A DNA stretch of 64,000 bases, taken from NCBI RefSeq assembly GCF_040786285.1, contig NZ_JBFMKQ010000005.1:1-64000 (forward strand). The letters run 5' to 3'. The translations under genes and the position numbers were made by a program. The DNA is from Aquimarina sp040786285 (GTDB lineage Bacteria; Bacteroidota; Bacteroidia; Flavobacteriales; Flavobacteriaceae). Below are positions 1 to 9,500 of the stretch, in pieces. The notes under the pieces were generated by a model. It was not told the DNA's origin. It saw nothing but the letters and a program-made list of their open reading frames with translations, and made no database searches. Numbering within the stretch: the first letter of the stretch is position 1; each line of letters starts with the position of its first letter.

Positions 1-74
1 CCATTCCGAACAGAGAAGTTAAGCCCATTAGCGCCAATGGTACTACAATCGTGGGAGAGTAGGTCGCCGCCTTC
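1..74 (+). rRNA. rrf: 5S ribosomal RNA, 3' portion (truncated by window start)
   Basis: The first 74 bases match the 3' two-thirds of bacterial 5S rRNA: the conserved CCGAACAGAGAAGTTAAGCCC loop B/C segment is followed by the GGGAGAGTAGGTCGCCGCC 3' side. The 5' part, and presumably the 16S and 23S genes, lie before the window. A terminator hairpin follows directly, so this is the end of an rRNA operon. Confidence 0.95.
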
Positions 75-80
75 CTTGAA

Positions 81-113
81 AACCCTTCATTATTACAATG
101 AAGGGTTTTTTTA
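81..113 (+). terminator. Intrinsic terminator of the rRNA operon
   Basis: A perfect 10-bp stem (AACCCTTCAT at 81-90 and ATGAAGGGTT at 98-107) with a 7-nt loop is followed by a T run. It sits a few bases after the 5S rRNA 3' end, the expected place for rRNA operon termination. Confidence 0.9.
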
Positions 114-213
114 TGCACGAAAAATAATAGACTTAGAAAATGAATGGATTTCTTTTCTACTTTATTACGATTTTTTGATTTGATATTTTATAGCTTTGCT
201 CTTTTTATAGCTA

Positions 214-840
214 ATGAAAATACAATCCCAAATAGAAGAAAGGTGGAATTGGATAACTCATGGTTTTGGATTTATTTTATCAATCCCTGGGTTTTTTATA
301 TTACTTACTTCTGATTCTAATAAGACACAGTATAGTGGCTTTTCAATTATACTATTCGCATGCTCTTTAATGATCCTTTATTTTGCTTCAACAGCGTATC
401 ATTATTCTTCTCAAATTGAGCTTAAGAAGAAATTCAGAATTATGGATCATATTAGTATATATTTGCTAATCGCCGGTACATATTCTCCTGTCACTTTAAT
501 TGCTTTAATCGACAGTAAAGGGGTATTACTTTTTTCATTGGTTTGGTCCATAGCAATATTTGGTTCTGTATTAAAACTATTCTTTACAGGAAGGTTTGAA
601 ATTTTGTCCATTATTCTATATTTAATAATGGGTTGGCTAATCATTTTTGATATTGATACGCTAACCAATAAAGTTGGTTCTGAAGGAATTAATTATTTAA
701 TGTTTGGTGGTTTGGCGTATACTATAGGGATTATTTTTTATGCTTTAAAAAGAATGCCATTTAGCCATGTAATTTGGCACCTTTTTGTCTTAGCAGGAAG
801 TATTTATCATTATCTATTTATATACAGGTATATTATTTAA
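214..840 (+). CDS. Hemolysin III / TrhA family (PAQR superfamily) membrane protein
   Basis: This 208-residue protein has about seven hydrophobic segments and the landmarks of the HlyIII/PAQR family: an N-terminal N-W-I-T-H-G motif, an A-S-T-A-Y-H segment in the second helix, a central D-H-I-S-I-Y-L-L-I-A-G-T-Y motif, and a C-terminal S-H-V-I-W-H-L-F-V. The conserved histidines and aspartate form a metal site in PAQR proteins. Bacterial members act in the inner membrane; TrhA of E. coli affects membrane energy and lipid homeostasis, and the name hemolysin is historical. A TAGCTTTG box at 191-198 resembles a flavobacterial -7 element, but no TTG lies at the usual distance. The gene converges on the next gene with a 5-bp gap. 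Family call is firm, physiological role is not. Confidence 0.88.
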   Translation: MKIQSQIEERWNWITHGFGFILSIPGFFILLTSDSNKTQYSGFSIILFACSLMILYFASTAYHYSSQIELKKKFRIMDHISIYLLIAGTYSPVTLIALIDSKGVLLFSLVWSIAIFGSVLKLFFTGRFEILSIILYLIMGWLIIFDIDTLTNKVGSEGINYLMFGGLAYTIGIIFYALKRMPFSHVIWHLFVLAGSIYHYLFIYRYII

Positions 841-845
841 AGTGA

Positions 846-3116
846 TTATACTTTTACAAGATCTTCTTGATCTATTTCTATATTAGTTGATAGTTCTTTA
901 TAGATTATAGTAGCCAATTTTTCCGATAAAGAAGAGATTCTACCCGCATGTTCAACATGCCATACAGGTTTTTGATCTATTAAATTTCCTCCTAGTAATG
1001 GTCCGATAACATAAAACCCTTCAGAGGCTTCTAGAGACTTGTTCACTGTAATACCTCTATTAGAAGGATTTATTTTACATATTGTATTGCTGATTAAACT
1101 ACTGATTAAAGTGTTCTCATTTTGCACACTTTTAATATCACAACTTCCTGAGCAATTTATTATAATATCTACGGACTCTTCATGTTCAATAACTTCATTC
1201 TTTGATTCATAGGCAAACTGAAGTCCATTTGTATTGCTTGATACTATACCCGAGAATTTACCCGAAATATTAACTAATCGGTGTTGAGCGTGAAGATCTT
1301 GAATCACTTTAGAATAGTGTGATCCTGCTTCTCTCTGTCTTTTACCAATTTCATTCCCTACATGAGTAGCAAATTTTCTTTTTTCTTTGAGATCCAGTTT
1401 GCTTAATAAAGGACCGAATGCTTCAGATATGGGATGTATTGTATAAATAGAGCTAATGTTGTCCTGTTCTGCTTGATCTAAATCTTTTTGGGCAGCTTTT
1501 TCTATATCAGAAGCGGTTATTTTTGATTGTTTTGCTAGCTGTATAAGATGTTTTGGAATAAACTCTATAGAGGGATCCATATCTATTTTTGCATCAGGAA
1601 ACTTACCCTGGGGAGACAATGTATAAAATTGATTAATTCTTGCTTCAATTTCTGGATAATCGTTTAATGTATACATTAACTCTATACCACTGGCATTAGT
1701 ACCAATTATTAATACATTAATCTTTTGTTTTTGTTTTGTATCAATGAATTTTTTAATTTGATTAATGGTTATTTTTAAGCTTGGTTCGTATGGTTCTTCA
1801 ATCAAAACCCCATTATCTTTAGATATAAGCATATCATTTACAGAAAATAATTTACGATTTGGGGCAGACCCAATTGCAAGAACAACTTTTCTGGATAATA
1901 AAGGTGAGGAGTTATTTTTAAGATGAACCGAATAGCCATCCGGTAATTTATCTACAGTAACAACTTCATCGTTACTATAATCTATCGATAATATCCCCTG
2001 GCTAATCGCTGTTTGTATCTTTTTTTCTACTACTTCTGAAATGTATCTACCAACGAAAATTCTAGGAATATAAAGCTCTTCCCAGTTGTTGTTTTCTATT
2101 GAATCATAATTGTCATTAAACCACTCTTGAGTTAATTTTCCCCCTTGTACTATGGCATCTTCAATTAGTGATTTTTTATTCAATGTAAGCCAATTGATAA
2201 AATAACCTAACTCTTTAGAAGGTAAAAATTGAGAAAGAGGTTTAATCAATAAAGTAGTGTCTGTAGAACGATATCCATAAGGTATACCTGTATGAAATTC
2301 ATTGCTTTTTTCTACAATTGATAATTTTAATGGAAGCTTACTGTCTACATACTGATCTAATAATTTAATAATCGTAAAAGATGTAGATATGCCAGAGCCA
2401 ATAAAAACAACATCATTTTTCTGATTTGATCGATATGGCTTTTTCGTTTTTATTATTTTGCCTGGATTACCAACGACTGTACAGTAATCTGGTACATCTT
2501 TTATAACTACGGCACCAGCTCCTATCGTACACCATTTACCAATTTTTACTTGCGGTATAACACAAGCACTTACACCAACATGAGTACCTTCGCCAATTTC
2601 TACATGACCGCAAAGTGCTGCCTGTGGGGATATGTGTGCATAGTCACCTATACTATTGTCATGATCAATACTTGCTCCAGTATTAATGATTACATGCTTT
2701 CCTATGGATGTATTTGGTTGAATGATTGCTCCTGCAAATACTACAGTTCCTTCTCCGATAGATGCTCGCGGGGATATAATGGCTGTATCATGGATTGCAG
2801 TATGAAACTCACTTTTCAACATTTGTGCAATTTCTAACCGTTCACGATTGTTTCCGACCGAAATAATAAACGGAGGACCTTGATGCGGAAAAGAGTCTAT
2901 ATTTTGCCTAACACCTTTGTATACTTCTGGTACCAAATAGTGTTTTCGCTTTGGATTGTCATCAAAATATTCATTAACAATAATTTCTTCGCAACCTAAA
3001 GTTTCTTTAATGACTTGCGAGTGACCGCCAGCGCCATATAGCCTAACTTCAGATACCTTTTTAGATGAGTTATCAGAGGATCCAGGTTGTGTTGTAAGCC
3101 CTTCCTTATCAAGCAT
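846..3116 (-). CDS. Fusion: NeuD/PglD-type sugar O-acyltransferase + FAD/NAD(P)-binding oxidoreductase
   Basis: The 756-residue product joins two enzymes. Residues about 22-228 form a complete NeuD/PglD-like acyltransferase: a Rossmann-like start (L-Y-G-A-G-G-H-S) and then hexapeptide repeats of a left-handed beta helix (I-G-E-G, I-G-K-H, I-G-D-Y, I-G-A-G), ending V-V-G-N-P-G-K, as in the acetyl-CoA-dependent enzymes that acetylate sialic or bacillosamine-type sugars. Residues about 235-756 begin with a dinucleotide-binding motif (I-G-S-G-I-S-T) and resemble the FAD-NAD(P)-binding family (NAD_binding_9), including an F-H-T-G-I-P-Y-G segment after the first fold. The reading frame runs through both halves without a stop, so this is a true gene fusion and not a sequencing error. 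Substrate is unknown. No sugar biosynthesis cluster surrounds it; the nearest genes are unrelated. Confidence 0.8.
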   Translation of the reverse strand: MLDKEGLTTQPGSSDNSSKKVSEVRLYGAGGHSQVIKETLGCEEIIVNEYFDDNPKRKHYLVPEVYKGVRQNIDSFPHQGPPFIISVGNNRERLEIAQMLKSEFHTAIHDTAIISPRASIGEGTVVFAGAIIQPNTSIGKHVIINTGASIDHDNSIGDYAHISPQAALCGHVEIGEGTHVGVSACVIPQVKIGKWCTIGAGAVVIKDVPDYCTVVGNPGKIIKTKKPYRSNQKNDVVFIGSGISTSFTIIKLLDQYVDSKLPLKLSIVEKSNEFHTGIPYGYRSTDTTLLIKPLSQFLPSKELGYFINWLTLNKKSLIEDAIVQGGKLTQEWFNDNYDSIENNNWEELYIPRIFVGRYISEVVEKKIQTAISQGILSIDYSNDEVVTVDKLPDGYSVHLKNNSSPLLSRKVVLAIGSAPNRKLFSVNDMLISKDNGVLIEEPYEPSLKITINQIKKFIDTKQKQKINVLIIGTNASGIELMYTLNDYPEIEARINQFYTLSPQGKFPDAKIDMDPSIEFIPKHLIQLAKQSKITASDIEKAAQKDLDQAEQDNISSIYTIHPISEAFGPLLSKLDLKEKRKFATHVGNEIGKRQREAGSHYSKVIQDLHAQHRLVNISGKFSGIVSSNTNGLQFAYESKNEVIEHEESVDIIINCSGSCDIKSVQNENTLISSLISNTICKINPSNRGITVNKSLEASEGFYVIGPLLGGNLIDQKPVWHVEHAGRISSLSEKLATIIYKELSTNIEIDQEDLVKV

Positions 3117-3381
3117 GGTTAATTTCTTCTAAATATTGTTCCTAAAATAATTTGTGCGCTACAAATATATAGATAAATATCTATAATTGTGTTTTTTAAT
3201 AATTTTATAATGTATTGAAAGTAAGAGTATTAAGTTTTCTTAAATCTATTGCTAAATTGTTTATTATATTGTAAATTTTTGATGCCATATTGATCAATAA
3301 ATTCTATTATTCTCAATAACTAGAGGGCTTTTGAACATATATTAAATTTCGTACGCTAACTAAAACAACAAACAAAGTGTT

Positions 3382-3810
3382 TTATTGTGAAATGAAGTCT
3401 TTATATTCTATAAAAAAAGCTTCAAGGGTAAGCATGTTGTCATTTAAAAATGTCATTGTAGAGTCCCAGGTATTTTTATTATGAATACTTACATTTTGTA
3501 ATTCTACATATACTCTTGAGATAATTTTACCATTATCTAACTCATAATGTTCATCAAAGATAATGTCCTTTACATACTCTGATATAATTATATTTTTTAA
3601 ACTTACAAATTTGTCATAATAATACGCCTTGATTATATCATCGTAAGGCTCTATGTCAACTGATACTTGAGCTTTTTTTGTAGTAAAGGTGAATTTTAAA
3701 GTTACATCTTTTATTTTAGTGTTGTACAACAACCATTTTTTAGGGTATTGCTTTCCGAAGCTAGTCCAGAACTCTTCCCTTATTTTTTTAGATTCTTCTT
3801 TACTAAACAT
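3382..3810 (-). CDS. DUF4268 family protein
   Basis: The protein matches the DUF4268 family by its start (F-S-K-E-E-S-K-K-I-R-E-E-F-W-T-S-F-G), its central K-A-Q-V-S-V-D-I-E segment and its C-terminal W-D-S-T-M-T-F-L-N-D tail. I place the start at the ATG at 3810 (about 142 residues), because the upstream in-frame ATG at 3843 would overlap the transporter gene and add residues that do not resemble the family. With this start, only one base separates it from the stop of the ZIP gene, so the two are very probably cotranscribed and translationally coupled. DUF4268 domains occur alone and fused to nuclease domains; the small stand-alone form here has no known function. Confidence 0.75.
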   Translation of the reverse strand: MFSKEESKKIREEFWTSFGKQYPKKWLLYNTKIKDVTLKFTFTTKKAQVSVDIEPYDDIIKAYYYDKFVSLKNIIISEYVKDIIFDEHYELDNGKIISRVYVELQNVSIHNKNTWDSTMTFLNDNMLTLEAFFIEYKDFISQ

Positions 3811-3811
3811 A

Positions 3812-4489
3812 TTATATAAGGTATGCCGTGGCTGTGGCAACAAGAATTACCAATAGTTTTGAGATGTTAAATTTATGCCCTTCGTTACTTTCAAATAAAA
3901 TAGTGGTAGATACATGAAGAAATATACCGATTACCAATGCAGTAATTTCTTTATAATAGTTTTGAATTGCGCCTAAATATTCACTCATAAAAGTTCCTAA
4001 TGGTGTCATTAGAGCAAAAGCGGTTAATGTTAGAACTATGGTCGTTTTTTTAATTTGGGTATTCAACAAGAAGGTGGTTAGGATCATAGCGATTGGGATT
4101 TTATGAATAATAATTCCAATAAGAATACCATCGGTGTGATGTATTGGAAATCCTTCAAGTATCGCATGCAAGCCTAAACTGATAAAAAGCAACTTGGGTA
4201 TTTGATAAGTCTCTTTATCCAAGTGGATATGACCATGTTCTGCTCCTTTAGAAAAATATTCGAGCACTTTTTGAAGCAATATCCCTATCATTATCCAAAC
4301 ACCTGCGCGTTTTGCGAAGGGGTTATCTTCGAACACCTCAGGTAAGAGGTCAAAAATAGTAATTGCCAAAAGAAAAGCACCACTAAATGCTAAGAGCAAT
4401 TTTAGGTTTTTCTGATTTGAAGGTTTGAAAACAAAGACAATTAAAGCCCCTATAAAAACCGCCGATATGGATAAAATGTAATTATGCAC
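3812..4489 (-). CDS. ZIP family divalent metal transporter
   Basis: This 225-residue inner-membrane protein has about eight hydrophobic helices and the two signature helices of the ZIP family: H-A-I-L-E-G-F-P-I in helix IV and H-K-I-P-I-A in helix V, whose His, Glu and Pro residues form the metal-binding site. A short His-rich loop (H-G-H-I-H) lies between helices III and IV. ZIP proteins move zinc, iron or manganese into the cytoplasm; specificity cannot be read here. It starts with GTG at 4489, sharing one base with the TAG stop of the upstream methyltransferase gene, which suggests coupled translation in a three-gene operon (methyltransferase, ZIP, DUF4268). Confidence 0.88.
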   Translation of the reverse strand: MHNYILSISAVFIGALIVFVFKPSNQKNLKLLLAFSGAFLLAITIFDLLPEVFEDNPFAKRAGVWIMIGILLQKVLEYFSKGAEHGHIHLDKETYQIPKLLFISLGLHAILEGFPIHHTDGILIGIIIHKIPIAMILTTFLLNTQIKKTTIVLTLTAFALMTPLGTFMSEYLGAIQNYYKEITALVIGIFLHVSTTILFESNEGHKFNISKLLVILVATATAYLI

Positions 4490-5229
4490 TATCTAAATAT
4501 TAATATAAGTCGAGGTGAAGTATTTTTGTTGAATTTTTGTAATTGGTAATTACCGAATATATCTAGTAAGTTAACATCAGCTTTGTTAAAGTAGTTTTCG
4601 AAATCCGCTAGACTTATCGCTTTTACTCGTTCTGTAAAGAAAAAATCCTCACTATTATCTCTAAACCTGATTTCTTTGAATATATATCCGTCTTGAGTAT
4701 ATCTTTTTATTTTAAAAAGTATTCCGTTCACTTCTTTAGTTTCTTCTGGGACAAGATTGTCGATAACATAGTCTACATTCATAAAATCAATAACCCCAAA
4801 ACCACGCTCATTAAGGTCAGACTTTATTGCTTTTATAGTACTAAGGTTATCCTCTTCTTTGTCAAAATACCCAAAGCTGGTAAATAAGTTAAAAACAGCT
4901 GAGAATTTTTCAGAATAAGGGCGGCACATATCATGCACTCTAAATTTTAAAGTTTCATTTTCAAACTGAGAAGCATACTCAATACTATTTTTCGAGAGAT
5001 CTACTCCGGTAACATCATATCCTAACTTGTTGAGATAGATACTATGACGACCTTTTCCACAAGCAAGATCTAGAATTTTTTCGCCTTTTTCGAGACTTAG
5101 ATAATGAGTTAGGTTATCCATAAAATCCCTTGCTTCAGTATGACTTCTATCTTTATATAATATATGATAATACGGTGTGTCAAACCATGATGCATACCAC
5201 ATTGTTGAATCTTTTAGCATAGGGCGCAA
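4489..5229 (-). CDS. Class I SAM-dependent methyltransferase
   Basis: Motif I of class I methyltransferases is clear (I-L-D-L-A-C-G-K-G-R-H, around residue 53), followed by motif II with the ribose-binding acidic residue (V-T-G-V-D-L-S). The rest fits the Methyltransf_11/25 fold with a small beta-rich C-terminal insertion. The substrate is not predictable. The longest frame starts at 5229, but ATG codons at 5220 and 5202 give starts closer to those of related flavobacterial proteins, which begin just before the W-F-D-T-P-Y-Y motif. The gene heads the operon with the ZIP transporter and is divergent from the THUMP methyltransferase, leaving very little room for two promoters. Confidence 0.82.
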   Translation of the reverse strand: MRPMLKDSTMWYASWFDTPYYHILYKDRSHTEARDFMDNLTHYLSLEKGEKILDLACGKGRHSIYLNKLGYDVTGVDLSKNSIEYASQFENETLKFRVHDMCRPYSEKFSAVFNLFTSFGYFDKEEDNLSTIKAIKSDLNERGFGVIDFMNVDYVIDNLVPEETKEVNGILFKIKRYTQDGYIFKEIRFRDNSEDFFFTERVKAISLADFENYFNKADVNLLDIFGNYQLQKFNKNTSPRLILIFR

Positions 5230-5273
5230 AATTAATGTATTTTTGCGGTTTAATTATAGCGAATACGAAGATA

Positions 5274-6434
5274 GTGAGTAATTCATTTAAAATGGTAGCC
5301 AAAACCCTTTTTGGTTTTGAAGAAGTTCTCGAAAGAGAACTTAGAAATTTAGGTGCAGAAAAAGTAACAGCAGGAAACCGTATGGTTAGTTTTTATGGGG
5401 ATACAGGTTTTATGTATAAAGCCAATCTATGTTTGAGAACAGCTATAAAAATTTTGAAGCCTATTACTTCAAAAAGAATTAGAGACGAAAAAGATTTATA
5501 TAATTTCATTCAAAGTATAGATTGGTCAGGGTATTTGAATACAGAAGATACTTTTGCTATTCATGCTACGGTAAACTCTACGTTGTTTAATCATTCTCAG
5601 TTTATAGCGTTAAAAACAAAAGATGCTATTGTAGATAAGTTTAGAGATGAAACAGGAGAGCGACCTAGTGTTGATTTAGATTATCCCGATCTTTCTATTG
5701 ATGTGCATATTCAACAAGATCTGTGTACCGTATCTTTAGATAGTTCTGGGGGGTCATTACATCATAGAGGATACCGTACGGCTACTAATATTGCTCCAAT
5801 TAATGAAGTTTTGGCAGCTGGTTTACTACTACTCTCGGGTTGGGATGGACAATGTGACTTTTTAGACCCCATGTGCGGTAGTGGTACTATGGCTATCGAG
5901 GCGGCTATGATTGCATGTAATATCCCGGCAAACTTAAATAGAAAGGAATTTGCTTTTGAAAAATGGTTGGATTGGGATATGGATTTATTTGAAAAAATTG
6001 AAGAATCATGTCTTAAAAAAACAAGAGATTTTCATCATTCAATCATTGGATTTGATAAAGAATATTCTGCAGTACGAAAAGCCAATATTAATATCGAAAA
6101 TGCTAATCTTACTGATTTCATTACTATTAAAGAGGCCGATTTTTTTGAATCCGAAAAGCAAGTAGAAGGGCCGTTACATATGGTGTTTAACCCACCTTAT
6201 GATGAACGATTAGAAATTAATATAGAAGAATTTTACTCGCAAATCGGGGATACTTTGAAGAAAAATTACCCAGGTACTAACGCATGGTTTATTACAGGAA
6301 ACCTTGAAGCATTAAAGCATGTAGGCCTACGACCTTCTAGAAAAATAAAAATCTTTAATGGTAAGCTTGAATCGCGTTTGGTTAAATACGAGATGTATGC
6401 CGGAAGTAAAAGAACAAAGTTTCAACAGAAATAA
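5274..6434 (+). CDS. THUMP-domain class I SAM-dependent RNA methyltransferase (RlmL/TrmG-like)
   Basis: The protein has an N-terminal ferredoxin-like/THUMP region (roughly residues 5-165, with the G-F-E-E-V-L-E-R-E-L and H-R-G-Y-R motifs) and a C-terminal Rossmann methyltransferase with motif I (F-L-D-P-M-C-G-S-G-T) and the catalytic N-P-P-Y-D motif of N-methyltransferases. Such proteins methylate guanine N2 in 23S rRNA or tRNA in the cytoplasm. I choose the GTG at 5274 because it gives the family-typical S-N-S-F-K-M-V-A-K-T start. An in-frame ATG at 5235 would add 13 residues, but it overlaps a TATTTTTG box (5238-5245) that looks like a -7 promoter element, so that ATG is probably not transcribed. 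An ATG at 5292 is also possible. Confidence 0.85.
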   Translation: MSNSFKMVAKTLFGFEEVLERELRNLGAEKVTAGNRMVSFYGDTGFMYKANLCLRTAIKILKPITSKRIRDEKDLYNFIQSIDWSGYLNTEDTFAIHATVNSTLFNHSQFIALKTKDAIVDKFRDETGERPSVDLDYPDLSIDVHIQQDLCTVSLDSSGGSLHHRGYRTATNIAPINEVLAAGLLLLSGWDGQCDFLDPMCGSGTMAIEAAMIACNIPANLNRKEFAFEKWLDWDMDLFEKIEESCLKKTRDFHHSIIGFDKEYSAVRKANINIENANLTDFITIKEADFFESEKQVEGPLHMVFNPPYDERLEINIEEFYSQIGDTLKKNYPGTNAWFITGNLEALKHVGLRPSRKIKIFNGKLESRLVKYEMYAGSKRTKFQQK

Positions 6435-6595
6435 ATTGTAAGAACAGATTTCTTGGTCGTTAATTTCCCTTAGGTTAATTAATTCTTAAAATCAATTGGG
6501 CGGTAGGTAGTTTTATGTTTTTGTTAAGAGATTATTGTCGAAATAACAATAATTTTCTGCTCATAACTCAACAAATAACTAATCTTCCTGTCAAT

Positions 6596-9500
6596 ATGAA
6601 AACAAAATTCGCACACTTCTTTACAGTATTTTTATTATTACTTTCTTGTTCAGTTTTTGGGCAACGATCTAAAGGGAAACAAGTACCACAATCTACACTT
6701 TCAGATTCTGTTTTTTCGGGCTTAAAATTAAGAAATATTGGTCCTGCTTTTATGTCAGGGCGAATTGCAGATATTGCTATTCATCCTAAGAATGAAAATA
6801 TATGGTATGTGGCAGTCGGATCTGGGGGAGTATGGAAAACAGTAAATTCTGGAACTACATGGAAACCCATTTTTGATGATCAAACTTCGTATTCTATCGG
6901 TTGTGTAACTATAGATCCCAATAATTATAATACCATTTGGGTAGGAACAGGAGAAAACGTAGGAGGACGTCATGTAGGGTATGGAGATGGTATCTATCGA
7001 AGCAATGATGGTGGTGCCTCATGGGAGAATATGGGATTGAAGAACTCAGAACATATCTCTAAGATCATAATACATCCCGAAAATTCTAATGTGATTTGGG
7101 CAGCGGTACAAGGTCCATTATGGAAAAAAGGGGGAGAACGAGGACTTTATAAGTCAATTGATGGAGGAAGAACCTGGAAGAAAACCTTGGGAGATAATCA
7201 ATGGATCGGTGTTACCGATTTGATTATAGACCCTAGAAACCCTGATCAACTATATGCTGCAACCTGGCAAAGACATCGCACTGTTGCCGCGTATATGGGA
7301 GGCGGACCGGGATCAGGAATTCACCGTAGTACAGATGGTGGAGAAACCTGGTCAATACTTAAAGAGGGATTACCCAAGTCTTGGATGGGTAAGATCGGAT
7401 TGGCAATTTCACCACAAAATCCAGATATCCTGTATGCGGCTATTGAGTTAGACCGAAGAACGGGAGGAGTGTATCGATCTAGCGATAAAGGAACTAGCTG
7501 GGAGAAACGCTCTGATGCCGTTGCAGGAGCTACGGGACCGCATTATTACCAAGAGTTATATGCTTCTCCACACCATTTCGAAAGGTTATATCTTGTGGAT
7601 TCACGTATGCAAATCTCAGAAGACGGAGGAAAGACTTTTACCAGAATGAATCGAGATCATAAACATGGAGACAACCATGCAGTTGCTTTTAGGAAACACG
7701 ATCCGAATTATATTTTAGTCGGAACTGATGGAGGGCTGTATCAAACTTTTGATCTTACCAAAAATTGGCACTTTATCGATAATCTTCCGGTAACGCAATA
7801 TTATAAAGTTGCTGTAGATGATTCAGAACCATTTTATAATATTTATGGCGGTACACAGGATAATAGTACTCAAGGAGGGCCATCAAGAACAGATAATGTA
7901 CATGGGATCCAAAACTCTGATTGGAAAATAGTTTTAAACTGGGATGGCCATCAACCTGCTACCGAACCAGGAAACCCAAACATTATGTATGCCGAACGCC
8001 AAGAAGGGAATCTTTCTCGTGTGGATCTAAGTACGGGCGAAGTGATCGATATTCAGCCGCAACCAGGAGCCAATGAAAGTTTTGAGCGTTTTAATTGGGA
8101 TGCTCCAATTTTAGTTAGTGCACATGATCCTGCACGTATTTACTTTGCTTCGCAACGGCTTTGGAGATCAAACAATCGTGGGGATAAATGGACCGCTATT
8201 TCAGGAGATTTGACTAAAAATCAAGAACGAATAGAATTAAATATAATGGGCAAGAAACAATCCTGGGATGCGCCCTGGGATTTCTTAGCAATGTCTAATT
8301 ATAATACGATTACTTCTATTGCAGAATCTCCGAAACAAGAAGGAGTCTTGTATGTAGGAACAGATGATGGAATTATACAAGCAACACAAGATGGAGGTAG
8401 TAACTGGCGCAGAATTGATGTAGGTACATTGCCTGGTGTTCCGGCTACAGCTTTTGTAAATGATATAAAAGCAGATCTTTTTGACGCCAATACCTTGTAT
8501 GTAGCCTTGGACAATCATAAGTATGGAGATTTTAATCCCTATTTATTAAAGAGTTCTGATAACGGGCGTACATGGAAATCTATTAAAGGCAATCTGCCAC
8601 AAAGAACATTAGTCTGGCGTATTGTTCAGGATCATGTACAGCCTAATCTGCTTTTTGCCGCAACAGAATTTGGAATTTATTTTACTGTAAATGGCGGGAA
8701 CAAATGGATAAAGTTAAAAGGCGATATGCCAACCATTTCTTTTAGAGATTTGGCCATACAACGAAAGGAGAATGATTTGATAGGCGCTTCTTTCGGAAGG
8801 GGATTCTTTGTGTTTGATGATTACACTACTCTAAGAACTATCTCTGAAGCAAAATTAAAGGAAGAGGCTATATTGTTTCCGACTCGTGATGCATGGTGGT
8901 ATATCCCAAGACCAAATCTTAGTTTTGATGATAAAAGAGGAAGCCAGGGCGCGTCTCACTATGTAGCACCAAATCCGGATTTTGGAGCAGTATTTACCTA
9001 TTATTTAAAAGATGGATTAAAAACTGCTGAAGAAAAACGAAAAGAATCCGAAAAGAAAAACAAGGGTAAAGATATTGCATTTCCTGGGTGGGATAAAGTA
9101 GAAGCCGAACGTACCGAACCTAAACCACAAATTGTACTTACAATCACCAATAGTAACGGAAAAACTATTCGTAGGATCAATGGGGCTGTTACCAAGGGGT
9201 TTCATAGAGTCTCTTGGGATCTTCGTTATCCTGCAACTAATGCAATCACTCTAAAAAAGCAAGATTTTCCATTTGGAGCTCCTCGAGGACTTATGGCGGT
9301 ACCAGGTAAGTATACTGCTACATTGTCTAAAGTTATTGACGGGAAAGTGACGCCACTCTCAGATCCGATATCCTTTACAGTAAAGCAAATGCGTCAAGGT
9401 GTTTTAAAAGGAGCAACACCCGAAGAAGCTTCAACTTTCTGGAGAGACTTTGAGAAAGCTCAAGGAAAAGTTTCTACGTTAGATATACAGATAAGTAAGA

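Noticed and set aside
2550..2837. Open frame antisense to the NeuD part
   Set aside because: Cys/Tyr-rich translation with no start context, created by the hexapeptide-repeat codons on the other strand.
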